64,000 nt of DNA. Origin: Lacihabitans sp. LS3-19 (GTDB lineage: Bacteria > Bacteroidota > Bacteroidia > Cytophagales > Spirosomataceae). Of this stretch, positions 47,781 through 55,744 are shown in pieces. Both the position numbers and the translations under genes were made by a program. The stretch spans positions 172,075 through 236,074 of the forward strand of contig NZ_RJUA01000004.1 in the NCBI RefSeq assembly GCF_024343575.1, given 5' to 3'. Under the pieces are notes generated by a model. That model searched no databases. It was not told where the DNA came from and was given only the letters and a program-made list of their open reading frames with translations. Position 1 is the first letter of the stretch; each line of letters starts with the position of its first letter.

Positions 47781-48497
47781 TTAACCTTTGCTTTCCCCTA
47801 GCCATTTTTTCGGTTTATACTTTAAGCCAAAGCCAGTTTCGGTTTTTGACTTTATAAAATTAATAGCTTCTGACACAACTGAGGTTACTAAGAATAATTC
47901 TTTATCGTGTGACGATATTGTGCCTTCTTCTATCATTTTGTTTATATGTTGGATGATATTGGAATGAAATCCATCATCAAAAATCACCACAGGGAATTTT
48001 TCTATTTTTCCAGTTTGAATAAGCGTAATGGCTTCAAAAAACTCATCCAAAGTGCCAAAACCTCCAGGGCAAATCACAAACGCATAAGAATATTTAATAA
48101 GAAGCGTTTTTCTAACAAAGAAATATTCAAAATCCATCCATTTGTCAAGATATGGATTTGGTTTTTGTTCGAAAGGTAAAACGATATTGCAGCCAACTGA
48201 TTTTCCTCCAACGTCTTTGGCACCTCTGTTAGCAGCTTCCATTATTCCTGGGCCGCCTCCAGTTAGTACCGTAAAACCTAATTCTGCAAGTCCAGCTCCA
48301 AGTTTTCTGGCATCTTGGTAATATTTGTTGTCTTCTTTAAATCTTGCTGAGCCAAAAATGGTGACACAAGGTCCGACAAAATGTAAGGTTCTAAATCCCT
48401 TGATAAACTCAATTAGTACTTTGGTAGCAAATTTGAATTCTGACAAACGTGATTGAGGTCCGTCTAAAAACTCAATTTCGGTATGAGGAGAAGCCAT
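47781..48497 (-). CDS. LOG-family (TIGR00730) Rossmann-fold protein
   Basis: The protein has 238 residues. It has the two lysine-decarboxylase-like motifs of the family, GGGPGIMEAANRGA (about 80-93) and PGGFGTLDEFFE (about 145-156). LOG proteins hydrolyse cytokinin or purine nucleoside monophosphates to free bases; bacterial members are often linked to nucleotide salvage. It sits downstream of glnS with the same orientation and a gap of 67 bp. Confidence 0.9.
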   Translation of the reverse strand: MASPHTEIEFLDGPQSRLSEFKFATKVLIEFIKGFRTLHFVGPCVTIFGSARFKEDNKYYQDARKLGAGLAELGFTVLTGGGPGIMEAANRGAKDVGGKSVGCNIVLPFEQKPNPYLDKWMDFEYFFVRKTLLIKYSYAFVICPGGFGTLDEFFEAITLIQTGKIEKFPVVIFDDGFHSNIIQHINKMIEEGTISSHDKELFLVTSVVSEAINFIKSKTETGFGLKYKPKKWLGESKG

Positions 48498-48564
48498 GGT
48501 TTGTTAAAATTTTATAGGTTGATTTATAGTGTAATGAAAATAATAGTAAGGGGTTGAAATAGTT

Positions 48565-50226
48565 TCAACCCACTTTAAAGCCTTCTTTTAATCCTACAGT
48601 TTTGTTGAAGACCAATTTCTCAGAAGTGAAATCTAAGTCAGGAACAAAATATCCGTTTCTCATAAACTGGTATCTATTGCCAATTTTAGCTTCTTTTAGT
48701 GAAGGTTCAACAAAAGCTTCCACAACTTGTAATGAGTTTTCATTGATATAATCTTTAAAATCGCCTTCCTCATTGCTCAAGTCTTCTACTTTAAACAATC
48801 TGTCGTATATCCTTATTTCAGCTTTCAAAGCTTCAGTGGCACTAACCCAATGTATTACGCCTTTAACTTTAATGCCACTTTCGTCATTGCCACTTTTCGA
48901 ATTTTCGACATAAGTACAATGTAATTCTTTTATTGTTCCGTCGTCATTTTTAACAACTTCGTCACATTGAATAATATAGGCACCTTTTAGTCTGACCATT
49001 TTACCTGGCGACAATCTGAAGTATTTGGCAGGCGGTTCTTCCATGAAATCACTGCTTTCAATAAAGATTTCCTTCGTGAAATTCACAATTCGATTGCCTG
49101 ATTCCACCTCTTCAGGGTTGTTTTCCAAAATACAAGGCTCAACTTTACCGTCTGGCATGTTTGTTATAACCACTTTGATAGGGTCTAAAACTGCCATAAC
49201 TCTAGTTGAAGTTTTATTAAGATCCTCTCTTACAAAAAACTCTAAAAGGCTTACGTCTATTAAGTTATCTCTTTTTTGAATACCTATTCTATCACAAAAA
49301 TCCACGATTGATTTAGGCGTATATCCTCTTCTTCTCATGCCTGAAATAGTAGGCAAACGAGGATCGTCCCATCCATTTACGTGATTTTCGTTTACCAATT
49401 GGAGCAATTTTCTTTTGCTCATTATGGTATATGTAAGGTTTAATCGAGCAAACTCATATTGTTTTGAAGGGAAAATTTCGAGTTTTTCAAGAAACCAATC
49501 GTACAATTCACGGTGCGATACAAACTCTAAGGTACATACTGAATGAGTTATACCTTCAATAGAATCAGATTGACCATGGGCAAAATCGTACATGGGGTAA
49601 ATGCACCATTTGTTGCCTGTACGGTGATGGTTGGCGAATTTTATACGATAAATAATCGGATCACGCATGAGCATATTGCTTGAGCTCATATCTATTTTGG
49701 CTCTTAAGACCTTGCTTCCTTCCGCAAAGTCTCCGTTGGCCATACCTTCAAAAATATCTAAATTCTCTTCCACGCTTCTGTCTCTGAAAGGACTCGGTTG
49801 GCCAGGAGCATTTGGTGTGCCTTTTAATCGGGCCATTTCCTCTGCGGAGATTTCGTCTACATAGGCTAATCCTTTCGTAATAAGTTTTTTAGCATATTTA
49901 AACAGCTGATCGAAATAATCTGAGGCGTACATTTCATGTGTCCATTCAAAGCCCAACCATTTTACGTCATTTTTTATAGAGTCCACATATTCAGTGTCTT
50001 CTGTCACTGGGTTGGTGTCGTCAAAACGCAAATTAGTTCCTCCGCCATATTTTTGGGCAAGGCCAAAATTAAGACAGATGGATTTAGCATGACCAATATG
50101 TAAATAACCGTTAGGCTCTGGAGGAAAGCGAGTTAATAATCTACCACTATGTTTTCCGCTTTTTAAATCTCCTTCTACAATTTCCTCGATGAAATTCAAA
50201 CTTCTTTCTTTAACAATCTCCGACAT
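48565..50226 (-). CDS. glnS: Glutaminyl-tRNA synthetase
   Basis: The protein has 553 residues. The class I signature is PPEPNGYLHIGHAKSICLNFG (in two blocks) and the second is MSKRKLLQLV. RFDDTNPVTEDTEYVDSI and GITHSVCTLEFVSHRELYDWFLE are family blocks, and the C-terminal beta-barrels bind the tRNA anticodon. Presence of GlnRS means Gln-tRNA is made directly. The region upstream (50227-50400) is AT-rich; a TACATTTG at 50391-50398 is on the plus strand and has no gene in that direction. Confidence 0.97.
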   Translation of the reverse strand: MSEIVKERSLNFIEEIVEGDLKSGKHSGRLLTRFPPEPNGYLHIGHAKSICLNFGLAQKYGGGTNLRFDDTNPVTEDTEYVDSIKNDVKWLGFEWTHEMYASDYFDQLFKYAKKLITKGLAYVDEISAEEMARLKGTPNAPGQPSPFRDRSVEENLDIFEGMANGDFAEGSKVLRAKIDMSSSNMLMRDPIIYRIKFANHHRTGNKWCIYPMYDFAHGQSDSIEGITHSVCTLEFVSHRELYDWFLEKLEIFPSKQYEFARLNLTYTIMSKRKLLQLVNENHVNGWDDPRLPTISGMRRRGYTPKSIVDFCDRIGIQKRDNLIDVSLLEFFVREDLNKTSTRVMAVLDPIKVVITNMPDGKVEPCILENNPEEVESGNRIVNFTKEIFIESSDFMEEPPAKYFRLSPGKMVRLKGAYIIQCDEVVKNDDGTIKELHCTYVENSKSGNDESGIKVKGVIHWVSATEALKAEIRIYDRLFKVEDLSNEEGDFKDYINENSLQVVEAFVEPSLKEAKIGNRYQFMRNGYFVPDLDFTSEKLVFNKTVGLKEGFKVG

Positions 50227-50400
50227 ACATTGATTTTTGTTGTACCAAAAAGCTAATTTATGAAAACGATATATTCTTTAAGCTTATTCTTCCTTTGTTT
50301 TATAATTTATACTTATTAAAATCCAAAAAAATATTCTGAAAATTTAATTATTTAATAATATTCGAAAAATTGATTCTTTGAAATAAAATATACATTTGTA

Positions 50401-51177
50401 TTATTTGCCTTTGAAGTTGGCTTCTCGTTTTTGCAAAAACGCCATGACGCCTTCCGCAAAGTCATGACTGTGGCCGCACTTTGTTTGCCCTTCTGCCTCT
50501 AAATTCAAAACACCCTCTAGGTCATTTTCGAACGTTTTATTTAAGATTTGCTTCATTAACCCGATACTTCTAGTGGCAGAATTGGCATAAACATTTGCTA
50601 ATTTTTCTACTTCTTCTTCAAGTTTGTCACCTTCTACGGCCTTGTTTATCAGGCCAATCTGTTCGGCTTCTTCCATAAATACTTTTCTGCCTGTGCTGCA
50701 AAGCTCGAAAGCTTTCAGTGTACCTATCATTCTTGGTAAAAAATACATAGAGCCAGCATCTGGCAATAAACCTATTCCAACGAAAAGTTCGGACATATAG
50801 GTAGTTTTATCTGCAATGATTACGTCGCATGCAAGCACCAAAGACATACCTGCTCCAGCTGCTATTCCGTTTAGTTTGCATATTATAGGTTTTTCTAAAT
50901 TTCGCATGCCTGTTATCAGCGGATTGTAGGTGGTTTTTAAAACTTCACCTAAGTTTGGATTTGAAAGGCCTGATTTCAAATCTGCACCCGAACAAAATGC
51001 CTTTCCATTTCCACCTGAAATGATAACCACACGAATATTCTCGTCATTTTTGCAAATATCGATTGCTTCCGTAAGTTCTAAAAGTAAAGTTTGGTTTAAG
51101 GCGTTATAAACTTCTGGCCTATTGAGTTGAATATAAGCCTTTTGCTGGTTTATATTAAAAAGTATGGTCTGAAACAT
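50401..51177 (-). CDS. Enoyl-CoA hydratase/isomerase (PaaG-like)
   Basis: The protein has 258 residues from the ATG at 51177. A longer start at 51204 adds IFIINKNQ, which is not family-like. Crotonase motifs: LNRPEVYNALNQTLLLEL, SGGNGKAFCSGADLKSG, and GIAAGAGMSLVLACDVIIAD with oxyanion residues in place. The second Glu of classical hydratases falls near PDAGSMYFLPR, where Asp replaces it, as in PaaG-type isomerases. It may act in phenylacetate or fatty acid breakdown; no pathway partners are near. Confidence 0.88.
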   Translation of the reverse strand: MFQTILFNINQQKAYIQLNRPEVYNALNQTLLLELTEAIDICKNDENIRVVIISGGNGKAFCSGADLKSGLSNPNLGEVLKTTYNPLITGMRNLEKPIICKLNGIAAGAGMSLVLACDVIIADKTTYMSELFVGIGLLPDAGSMYFLPRMIGTLKAFELCSTGRKVFMEEAEQIGLINKAVEGDKLEEEVEKLANVYANSATRSIGLMKQILNKTFENDLEGVLNLEAEGQTKCGHSHDFAEGVMAFLQKREANFKGK

Positions 51178-51345
51178 TTGATTTTTATTTATGATGAAAA
51201 TCAAATTTCGACAATTAAATCAGAAAAATAAAATTAAGAGAAAGGCAAAAATTAGGGAAACGTTATATAATGGCAATAGGGTTCTACCTGCTAATCTTTG
51301 AGTTTAGCACAAAAAAGCTTAATGAGTTTCGATTTTGATAGCTAA

Positions 51346-51462
51346 TCATTTGTAAATCGAACGGTAAGGAGATTGGTTAGGCTTGTCTTTTTTGTTTCCT
51401 AAAGATAACACCACCACTCCAACAGCCACCGCTGCTAATCCGAATAATACCCCTTTTTTCAT
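51346..51462 (-). CDS. 38-residue membrane peptide
   Basis: This ORF has an ATG at 51462 and stop at 51346. The predicted product starts MKKGVLFGLAAVAVG, has a single hydrophobic helix (residues 5-21) and a polar tail rich in Lys, Pro and Tyr (LGNKKDKPNQSPYR). It is short but has the composition of a real membrane peptide, and the frame is free of rare codons. No promoter or ribosome site was recognised. It sits alone between the enoyl-CoA hydratase and rsgA. Confidence 0.5.
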   Translation of the reverse strand: MKKGVLFGLAAVAVGVVVLSLGNKKDKPNQSPYRSIYK

Positions 51463-51667
51463 CTTATTTTTTGTTTTTACAAATAACGGAATTCTTTCAA
51501 AAATTGTTATAACAAGTACTTAAAAAATCCTTAAAATCTTATTTTAAGGTAAAAATTTTAGAAATTGTTAATTCTAGTTAGATAAGTGCAAATATTAATC
51601 CATAAATGAATATTTTATTAAAATATTTATTAAATGGCTATAATTTTATTTTAAGAAAAATTTAAGC

Positions 51668-51675
51668 TAGTTTTG
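51668..51675 (+). promoter_or_regulatory. Promoter -7 element for rsgA
   Basis: TAGTTTTG matches TAnnTTTG, 21 bp before the proposed TTG start at 51697. The in-frame TTG at 51673 lies inside it. Confidence 0.5.
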
Positions 51676-51696
51676 TTAAGGTTTAAATCACAAAAT

Positions 51697-52623
51697 TTGG
51701 AAAACAAACTAGGAACAATCTTTAGGTCGACGGGAAGCTGGTATGAAGTGGAAGATGAGCAGAAAAACGTTTTTTCTTGCAGACTTAAAGGTAAATTTAA
51801 GATTAAAGATTTGAAAGTAACCAATCCACTTGCGGTTGGTGACAAAGTGATTTTTGATTTAGATGATGATAAAGTTGGTATCATAAAGGAAATTCTTCCC
51901 CGCAAAAATTATATTATTAGGAAGTCTGTTCACAAAACCGCTCATGGGCACTTATTAGCCTGTAATATTGACCAATTGGTTCTAATTGCTACGCTTGCTA
52001 GCCCAAAAACTTCCTTAGGATTTATTGATCGTTTTTTAGTAACTGCTGAGACTTTCAGAATTCCTGTACTAATTGTTTTCAATAAATTTGATCTTTTAAA
52101 CAAAAAAGGAGTGGAATTTCAAGATGCTTTGATGGATTTATATATTCATTTAGGCTATGATTGTATTTCTACTTCTACCTTAACCGAAAAAGGAATTGAC
52201 CTTTTGAAATTGAAATTAGAGAATAAAGTTTCTTTGATTTCTGGACATTCTGGCGTTGGTAAATCTACTTTAATAAATATTTTAGCTCCAGATTTGGATT
52301 TGGCAACTTCCGAAATATCGACTTTTGCAAATAAAGGCGTTCACACTACTACTTTCTCTGAAATGTTTGAGCTTCCAAACAAAACCTATATAATAGATTC
52401 ACCTGGAATTAAAGAGTTGGGTTTGGTAGATATTGCCAACGAAGAGCTTGCTCATTTCTTTCCGGAATTCAGAGATTTGTTGGGTCAATGCAAATTTCAT
52501 AATTGCTTGCATATCAATGAGCCCAAATGTGCTGTCAAAGATGCAGTAGAGGAAGGACTGATTTCAGAAAGTAGATACATGAGTTATTTGAGTATGTTTG
52601 AGAATGACGACAACCGTCGATAA
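51697..52623 (+). CDS. rsgA: Ribosome small-subunit-dependent GTPase RsgA
   Basis: The protein has 308 residues from TTG 51697. The longer frame at 51673 begins in the promoter and is rejected. The order is OB domain, circularly permuted GTPase (NKFD about 127, GHSGVGKSTLIN about 191, DSPGIKEL about 240) and a zinc knuckle with C-x4-C-x-H-x5-C in CKFHNCLHINEPKC. It assists late 30S assembly. Downstream the 269-bp gap holds the arginine-type leader. Confidence 0.95.
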   Translation: MENKLGTIFRSTGSWYEVEDEQKNVFSCRLKGKFKIKDLKVTNPLAVGDKVIFDLDDDKVGIIKEILPRKNYIIRKSVHKTAHGHLLACNIDQLVLIATLASPKTSLGFIDRFLVTAETFRIPVLIVFNKFDLLNKKGVEFQDALMDLYIHLGYDCISTSTLTEKGIDLLKLKLENKVSLISGHSGVGKSTLINILAPDLDLATSEISTFANKGVHTTTFSEMFELPNKTYIIDSPGIKELGLVDIANEELAHFFPEFRDLLGQCKFHNCLHINEPKCAVKDAVEEGLISESRYMSYLSMFENDDNRR

Positions 52624-52676
52624 AGATTTATTTTAAATCGTAACAATTTATTAACAAAAAATAAGTCTAATAATTA

Positions 52677-52705
52677 TTGTATGATTTGAATTCATTCTAT
52701 ATTTG
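52677..52705 (+). promoter_or_regulatory. Promoter of the GNAT leader
   Basis: TTG (52677-52679), an 18-bp spacer and TATATTTG (52698-52705) form a Bacteroidetes-type promoter; transcription should start near 52712, about 180 bases before the GNAT ATG. Confidence 0.65.
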
Positions 52706-52723
52706 CATCGATTTAAACAAAAG

Positions 52724-52789
52724 ATGATCAAAATTAATCTTCCAATATCGCCATTCCGACGAATGAGGTCCGCAAGGACCCAAGCATGA
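52724..52789 (+). CDS. Leader peptide with clustered arginine codons (proposed)
   Basis: This 21-codon ORF starts with ATG 52724 and stops with TGA 52787-52789. Residues 11-18 read FRRMRSAR, so four of seven codons (12, 13, 15, 18) are arginine (CGA CGA, AGG, AGG). It lies entirely in the mRNA leader of the GNAT gene, and its Arg codons fall inside two hairpins. It starts about a dozen bases after the likely transcription start. This is the layout of an attenuation leader that senses arginine-charged tRNA. There is no direct evidence of translation. Confidence 0.55.
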   Translation: MIKINLPISPFRRMRSARTQA

Positions 52790-52827
52790 GGCATTTTGCT
52801 TATAAGCGAATCGCCCTTATTCTTTTC
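52752..52827 (+). promoter_or_regulatory. Hairpins and attenuator-like structure in GNAT leader
   Basis: Three candidate hairpins are visible. Hairpin 1 is CATTC / GAATG (52752-52756, 52761-52765) over Arg codons 12-13. Hairpin 2 is GGTCC-GCAA-GGACC (52767-52780) over the later Arg codons. Hairpin 3 pairs GGCATTTTGC (52790-52799) with GCGAATCGCC (52806-52815), with one 2-base internal mismatch, and is followed by CTTATTCTTTTC. An alternative pairing AAGCA / TGCTT (52782-52786, 52797-52801) would break hairpin 3. Folding has not been computed. Confidence 0.5.
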
Positions 52828-52892
52828 AATTAATTTTTTCATATTTAACAATTGCGGATACACCGTCTCCATTAAGGGTCAGCCCCTGTCAA

Positions 52893-53630
52893 ATGACGAT
52901 GAGTACAATAGAAAAAAGTATTATTGGCAATTATATAGTTCAAGTAGCCGATGAAAAACACTTGAATTACGCGGAAGAGATATGTTCTGAAATGGAACTT
53001 AGTGCAAAAGCCCGTGGAACTGGTATCGCTAAAAGATCCCCAGATTATATCCGTCTTAAAATGAAGGAAGATAAAGCTGTAATAGCTACTACTTTAGACG
53101 GAGAATGGGTGGGTTTTTGTTACGTCGAAACCTGGGAACATGGCAAGTTTGTAGCCAATTCTGGACTGATTGTTCATCCAAATCATAGAAAAAGCGGTAT
53201 CGCAACTTCTATCAAAGCTAAGGCATTTAATCTTTCTAGAAAAAAATACCCTGAGGCTAAGATAATAGGCTTGACAACTAGCTTGGCCGTAATGAAGATC
53301 AACTCTGAATTGGGTTATTTGCCTGTGCCATTTTCGGAGCTACCCAAAGACGATGAGTTTTGGAAAGGCTGTTCGAGTTGTGTGAACTTCGATATTTTGA
53401 ATAGGACAAATAGAGCTCATTGCCTGTGTACGGGAATGAAATATGATGCCACAGAAGTAAAGACCACAATTTCGAATGGCAAGAAACCTGAGTTTTGGGA
53501 TTTTATAAAAGAATCAAGCATTTACGAAAGGTGGATGAGTATGAAACAAAGAATATTGCTAAGAAGAGAGGAGAAAAGTAAAAAAAAAGCTCTCAATCGT
53601 CCAGTGAAGGTGCTGGAACCGATGGTATAG
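52893..53630 (+). CDS. GNAT acetyltransferase of the type found in Bacteroidota arginine clusters
   Basis: The protein has 245 residues. The GNAT core has VIATTLDGEWVGFCYVE and the acetyl-CoA loop LIVHPNHRKSGIATSI (about 92-107). After the core comes a C-terminal extension with four Cys (160, 163, 177, 179; C-x2-C, then C-x-C) that could bind a metal, and a basic tail. From memory, relatives of this protein commonly head arginine operons in Bacteroidota (before argG), where they are suggested to make N-acyl-glutamate; here no arg gene follows. The long arginine-type leader supports a role in arginine synthesis. Confidence 0.8.
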   Translation: MTMSTIEKSIIGNYIVQVADEKHLNYAEEICSEMELSAKARGTGIAKRSPDYIRLKMKEDKAVIATTLDGEWVGFCYVETWEHGKFVANSGLIVHPNHRKSGIATSIKAKAFNLSRKKYPEAKIIGLTTSLAVMKINSELGYLPVPFSELPKDDEFWKGCSSCVNFDILNRTNRAHCLCTGMKYDATEVKTTISNGKKPEFWDFIKESSIYERWMSMKQRILLRREEKSKKKALNRPVKVLEPMV

Positions 53631-53657
53631 TAAAAAACATAAAAGGCCGAATTGAAT

Positions 53658-53685
53658 AAAACCCACTTTACGTGGGTTTTACTTT
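53658..53685 (+). terminator. Terminator between GNAT and EamA genes
   Basis: AAAACCCAC / GTGGGTTTT with loop TTTAC, then ACTTTTT. The T-run ends 8 bp before the EamA ATG. Confidence 0.85.
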
Positions 53686-53692
53686 TTATGCG

Positions 53693-54568
53693 ATGAAAGA
53701 ATATATAAAATTACATTTTTTGATAATCCTCCTGAGTTTTACCGGAATCTTAGGGAAACTTATTGAGGCTAACACTTTAGCTGTAGTTTTCTATCGGACT
53801 TTGGTGGCTGCTTTTGCTCTTTTAGTGATTTTAAAATTCAGGAAAGTAAATCTTAAATTAAACTTTAAAGATTTTTCGTTTTTAAGTTTTGTCGGGATAC
53901 TTCTCGGCTTACATTGGTTATGTTTTTTTGGCTCCGCTAAAGTATCTACTGTGGCCATCAGTATGATTACATTTTCAACAACTTCGTTTTTTACAAGTAT
54001 TTTAGAACCCATCTTTTTTCGAAAAAAAATAGTGATTAAAGAGCTGATTTTGGGAATGTTAGCCGTGGTTGGAGTCGCTATTATGTTTAGTTTTGAATCA
54101 GAATATTTTCTAGGAATTACCCTTGGCTTATTTAGTGCATTCTTTTGTGCTATTTTTACAATTTTCAATTCCAGACTAACTTATAGATTTGATAGCCAAT
54201 TGATTAGTTTTTATGAATTAAGTGCGGCTTTTGGAGTTTGTCTATTAGTTTATCTTTCATTTTATACCAAAAGTGACCTAGTGATGAGCAAGCAAGACTG
54301 GCTTTGGTTAATGATTTTGGCATTGGTTTGCACAGTTATTCCTCATGCTCAGATGATTAAAATCATGAAAAAACTGAGTGTTTTTACTGTAAATCTAAGT
54401 TTAAATTTAGAGCCCGTTTATGCAGTGGTTTTAGCTTATTTTATTTTTGGTGAAAGTGAAAAAATGACCAATCAGTTTTATTTGGGTGGAGTTTTGGTAT
54501 TACTTTCTGTGTTTCTTCATCCGCTTATAAATAAAAAACAAGTTTCTGAAACACCATCACTTACTTGA
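53693..54568 (+). CDS. EamA/DMT-family transporter
   Basis: The protein has 291 residues from the ATG at 53693; an in-frame GTG at 53672 lies in the terminator hairpin and is rejected. It has ten hydrophobic segments in two EamA repeats (for example LHFLIILLSFTGILGKLIEA and LVVGVAIMF-like segments, later LILALVCTVIPHA and LGGVLVLLSVFL). The substrate, perhaps an amino acid or metabolite, is unknown. Its 3' end overlaps the GH25 gene by 8 bp. It begins just after a terminator, so a promoter inside the GNAT end or read-through must drive it. Confidence 0.9.
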   Translation: MKEYIKLHFLIILLSFTGILGKLIEANTLAVVFYRTLVAAFALLVILKFRKVNLKLNFKDFSFLSFVGILLGLHWLCFFGSAKVSTVAISMITFSTTSFFTSILEPIFFRKKIVIKELILGMLAVVGVAIMFSFESEYFLGITLGLFSAFFCAIFTIFNSRLTYRFDSQLISFYELSAAFGVCLLVYLSFYTKSDLVMSKQDWLWLMILALVCTVIPHAQMIKIMKKLSVFTVNLSLNLEPVYAVVLAYFIFGESEKMTNQFYLGGVLVLLSVFLHPLINKKQVSETPSLT

Positions 54569-55349
54569 TTTTGAGTTGATTGAACTCCTTTTTTGAATCT
54601 TTAAAAACATTGAAATCTACATAACCTTCTATGCCATTTACATGTGCTTCTTCGCTTAATTGCCAGAAAATCCATTCTTTTCCCACCCTTGGCTTGCCCA
54701 TTTTGGTATAGTGTGCTACCCAAAGCGGATATTCGTCAAAATAGCCTTCAAGGTGGTTTTGGTAAAAATTCGCATGCGTATATATAATTGGCTTTACGCC
54801 ATATTTTCTTTCGATTAATCTTATGAAGGTTTTGAGATTTTTCCTGATTTTTTCATCAGATTGGCCATATTCGTTTTCCACATCAACCACAGGTGGTAAA
54901 TCTCCTGTTTTTAGACTTACAACTTTTGAAAAAAGATTGGCTTGAGCAATGGGATCTTTACTTGCCACAAAAAAATGATATGCACCTATAGTTAAACCTG
55001 CACTTTTTGCTCGCAACTTGTTTTGAAAGTATTGATAATCAACAGTTTTTGTTCCTTGAGTTGCTTTTATGAAAACGAAATCAACTTTTACATTTTCCAC
55101 TTTCATTGCTTTTACAGCCTTCCAGTTTATGATTTGTTGGTATCTCGACACATCAATTCCATGGATGTCATAATTGCTCGGAATGTATGTCCCAAAAGCT
55201 TTGTATTTTATATAACCAGCCTTGAATTCTTTGTAAAAGTAATAGGAGAGATAAATCAAAAATGGACTAAGCAATATTAGACCAATTTTAAAATACCTTC
55301 TAGTGGATTTTGAGGGTTTCTTTTTTCTATATGTAGGTTTTTTGGCCAA
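54561..55349 (-). CDS. GH25 lysozyme-like muramidase, membrane anchored
   Basis: The protein has 262 residues with a TTG start (55349); no ATG lies upstream in frame. A basic N-terminus precedes a membrane anchor (about 20-40). The GH25 domain (about 62-262) has DIHGIDVSRYQ at its start and DLPPVVDVENEYG with the catalytic Asp-x-Glu pair, then HANFYQNHLEGYFDEYPLWVAHY. It should cut the glycan of peptidoglycan, probably for cell wall turnover. No immunity or phage gene is near. Confidence 0.9.
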   Translation of the reverse strand: MAKKPTYRKKKPSKSTRRYFKIGLILLSPFLIYLSYYFYKEFKAGYIKYKAFGTYIPSNYDIHGIDVSRYQQIINWKAVKAMKVENVKVDFVFIKATQGTKTVDYQYFQNKLRAKSAGLTIGAYHFFVASKDPIAQANLFSKVVSLKTGDLPPVVDVENEYGQSDEKIRKNLKTFIRLIERKYGVKPIIYTHANFYQNHLEGYFDEYPLWVAHYTKMGKPRVGKEWIFWQLSEEAHVNGIEGYVDFNVFKDSKKEFNQLKIK

Positions 55350-55370
55350 TGGTTTAAGTTTTCAATAAAA

Positions 55371-55398
55371 AAGCCCTTTCGAAATATCGAAAAGGCTT
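55371..55398 (-). terminator. Terminator after rpmE2
   Basis: AAGCC(C)TTTCGA pairs with TCGAAA(A)GGCTT around an AATA loop. The minus-strand T-run follows. It sits between rpmE2 and the start of the GH25 gene. Confidence 0.8.
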
Positions 55399-55420
55399 CC
55401 TTAATAATTTTTCTACGAAA

Positions 55421-55666
55421 TTATTTTTTTCCGTAACGTTTGTTGAATTTATCAACACGACCTGCGGTATCTAATAATACGTTTTTGCCAGTATAGAATG
55501 GGTGCGACTTAGAGCTAACCTCGACTTTACAAACAGGGTACTCTTTTCCGTCTTCGAATACAATAGTTTCTTTTGTTTCTACGCATGAACGGCTTAAGAA
55601 TTTGTCGTCAGAAGTTAAGTCCCAGAATACTACTTCTCTATAATTTGGATGAATATCTTTTTTCAT
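55421..55666 (-). CDS. rpmE2: 50S ribosomal protein L31, type B
   Basis: The protein has 81 residues. It begins [16 protein letters not shown] and contains the type B loop [13 protein letters not shown], but only a single Cys and no CxxC pairs, so this is the zinc-free L31 variant (RpmE2). [24 protein letters not shown] is the conserved end. The gene stands alone with its own terminator. Confidence 0.96.
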   Translation of the reverse strand: MKKDIHPNYREVVFWDLTSDDKFLSRSCVETKETIVFEDGKEYPVCKVEVSSKSHPFYTGKNVLLDTAGRVDKFNKRYGKK

Positions 55667-55744
55667 TTCTCTATTGATTAATATCTAATTATTCCTCGAT
55701 TGGGCTGCAAAATTAGGAGTTTTTATTTTGAATTCCAATATTTT

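Noticed and set aside
52712..52892. Known riboswitch in the GNAT leader (for example TPP, cobalamin, SAM, guanidine)
   Set aside because: No conserved aptamer motif was recognised; the Arg-rich ORF with hairpins explains the region better.
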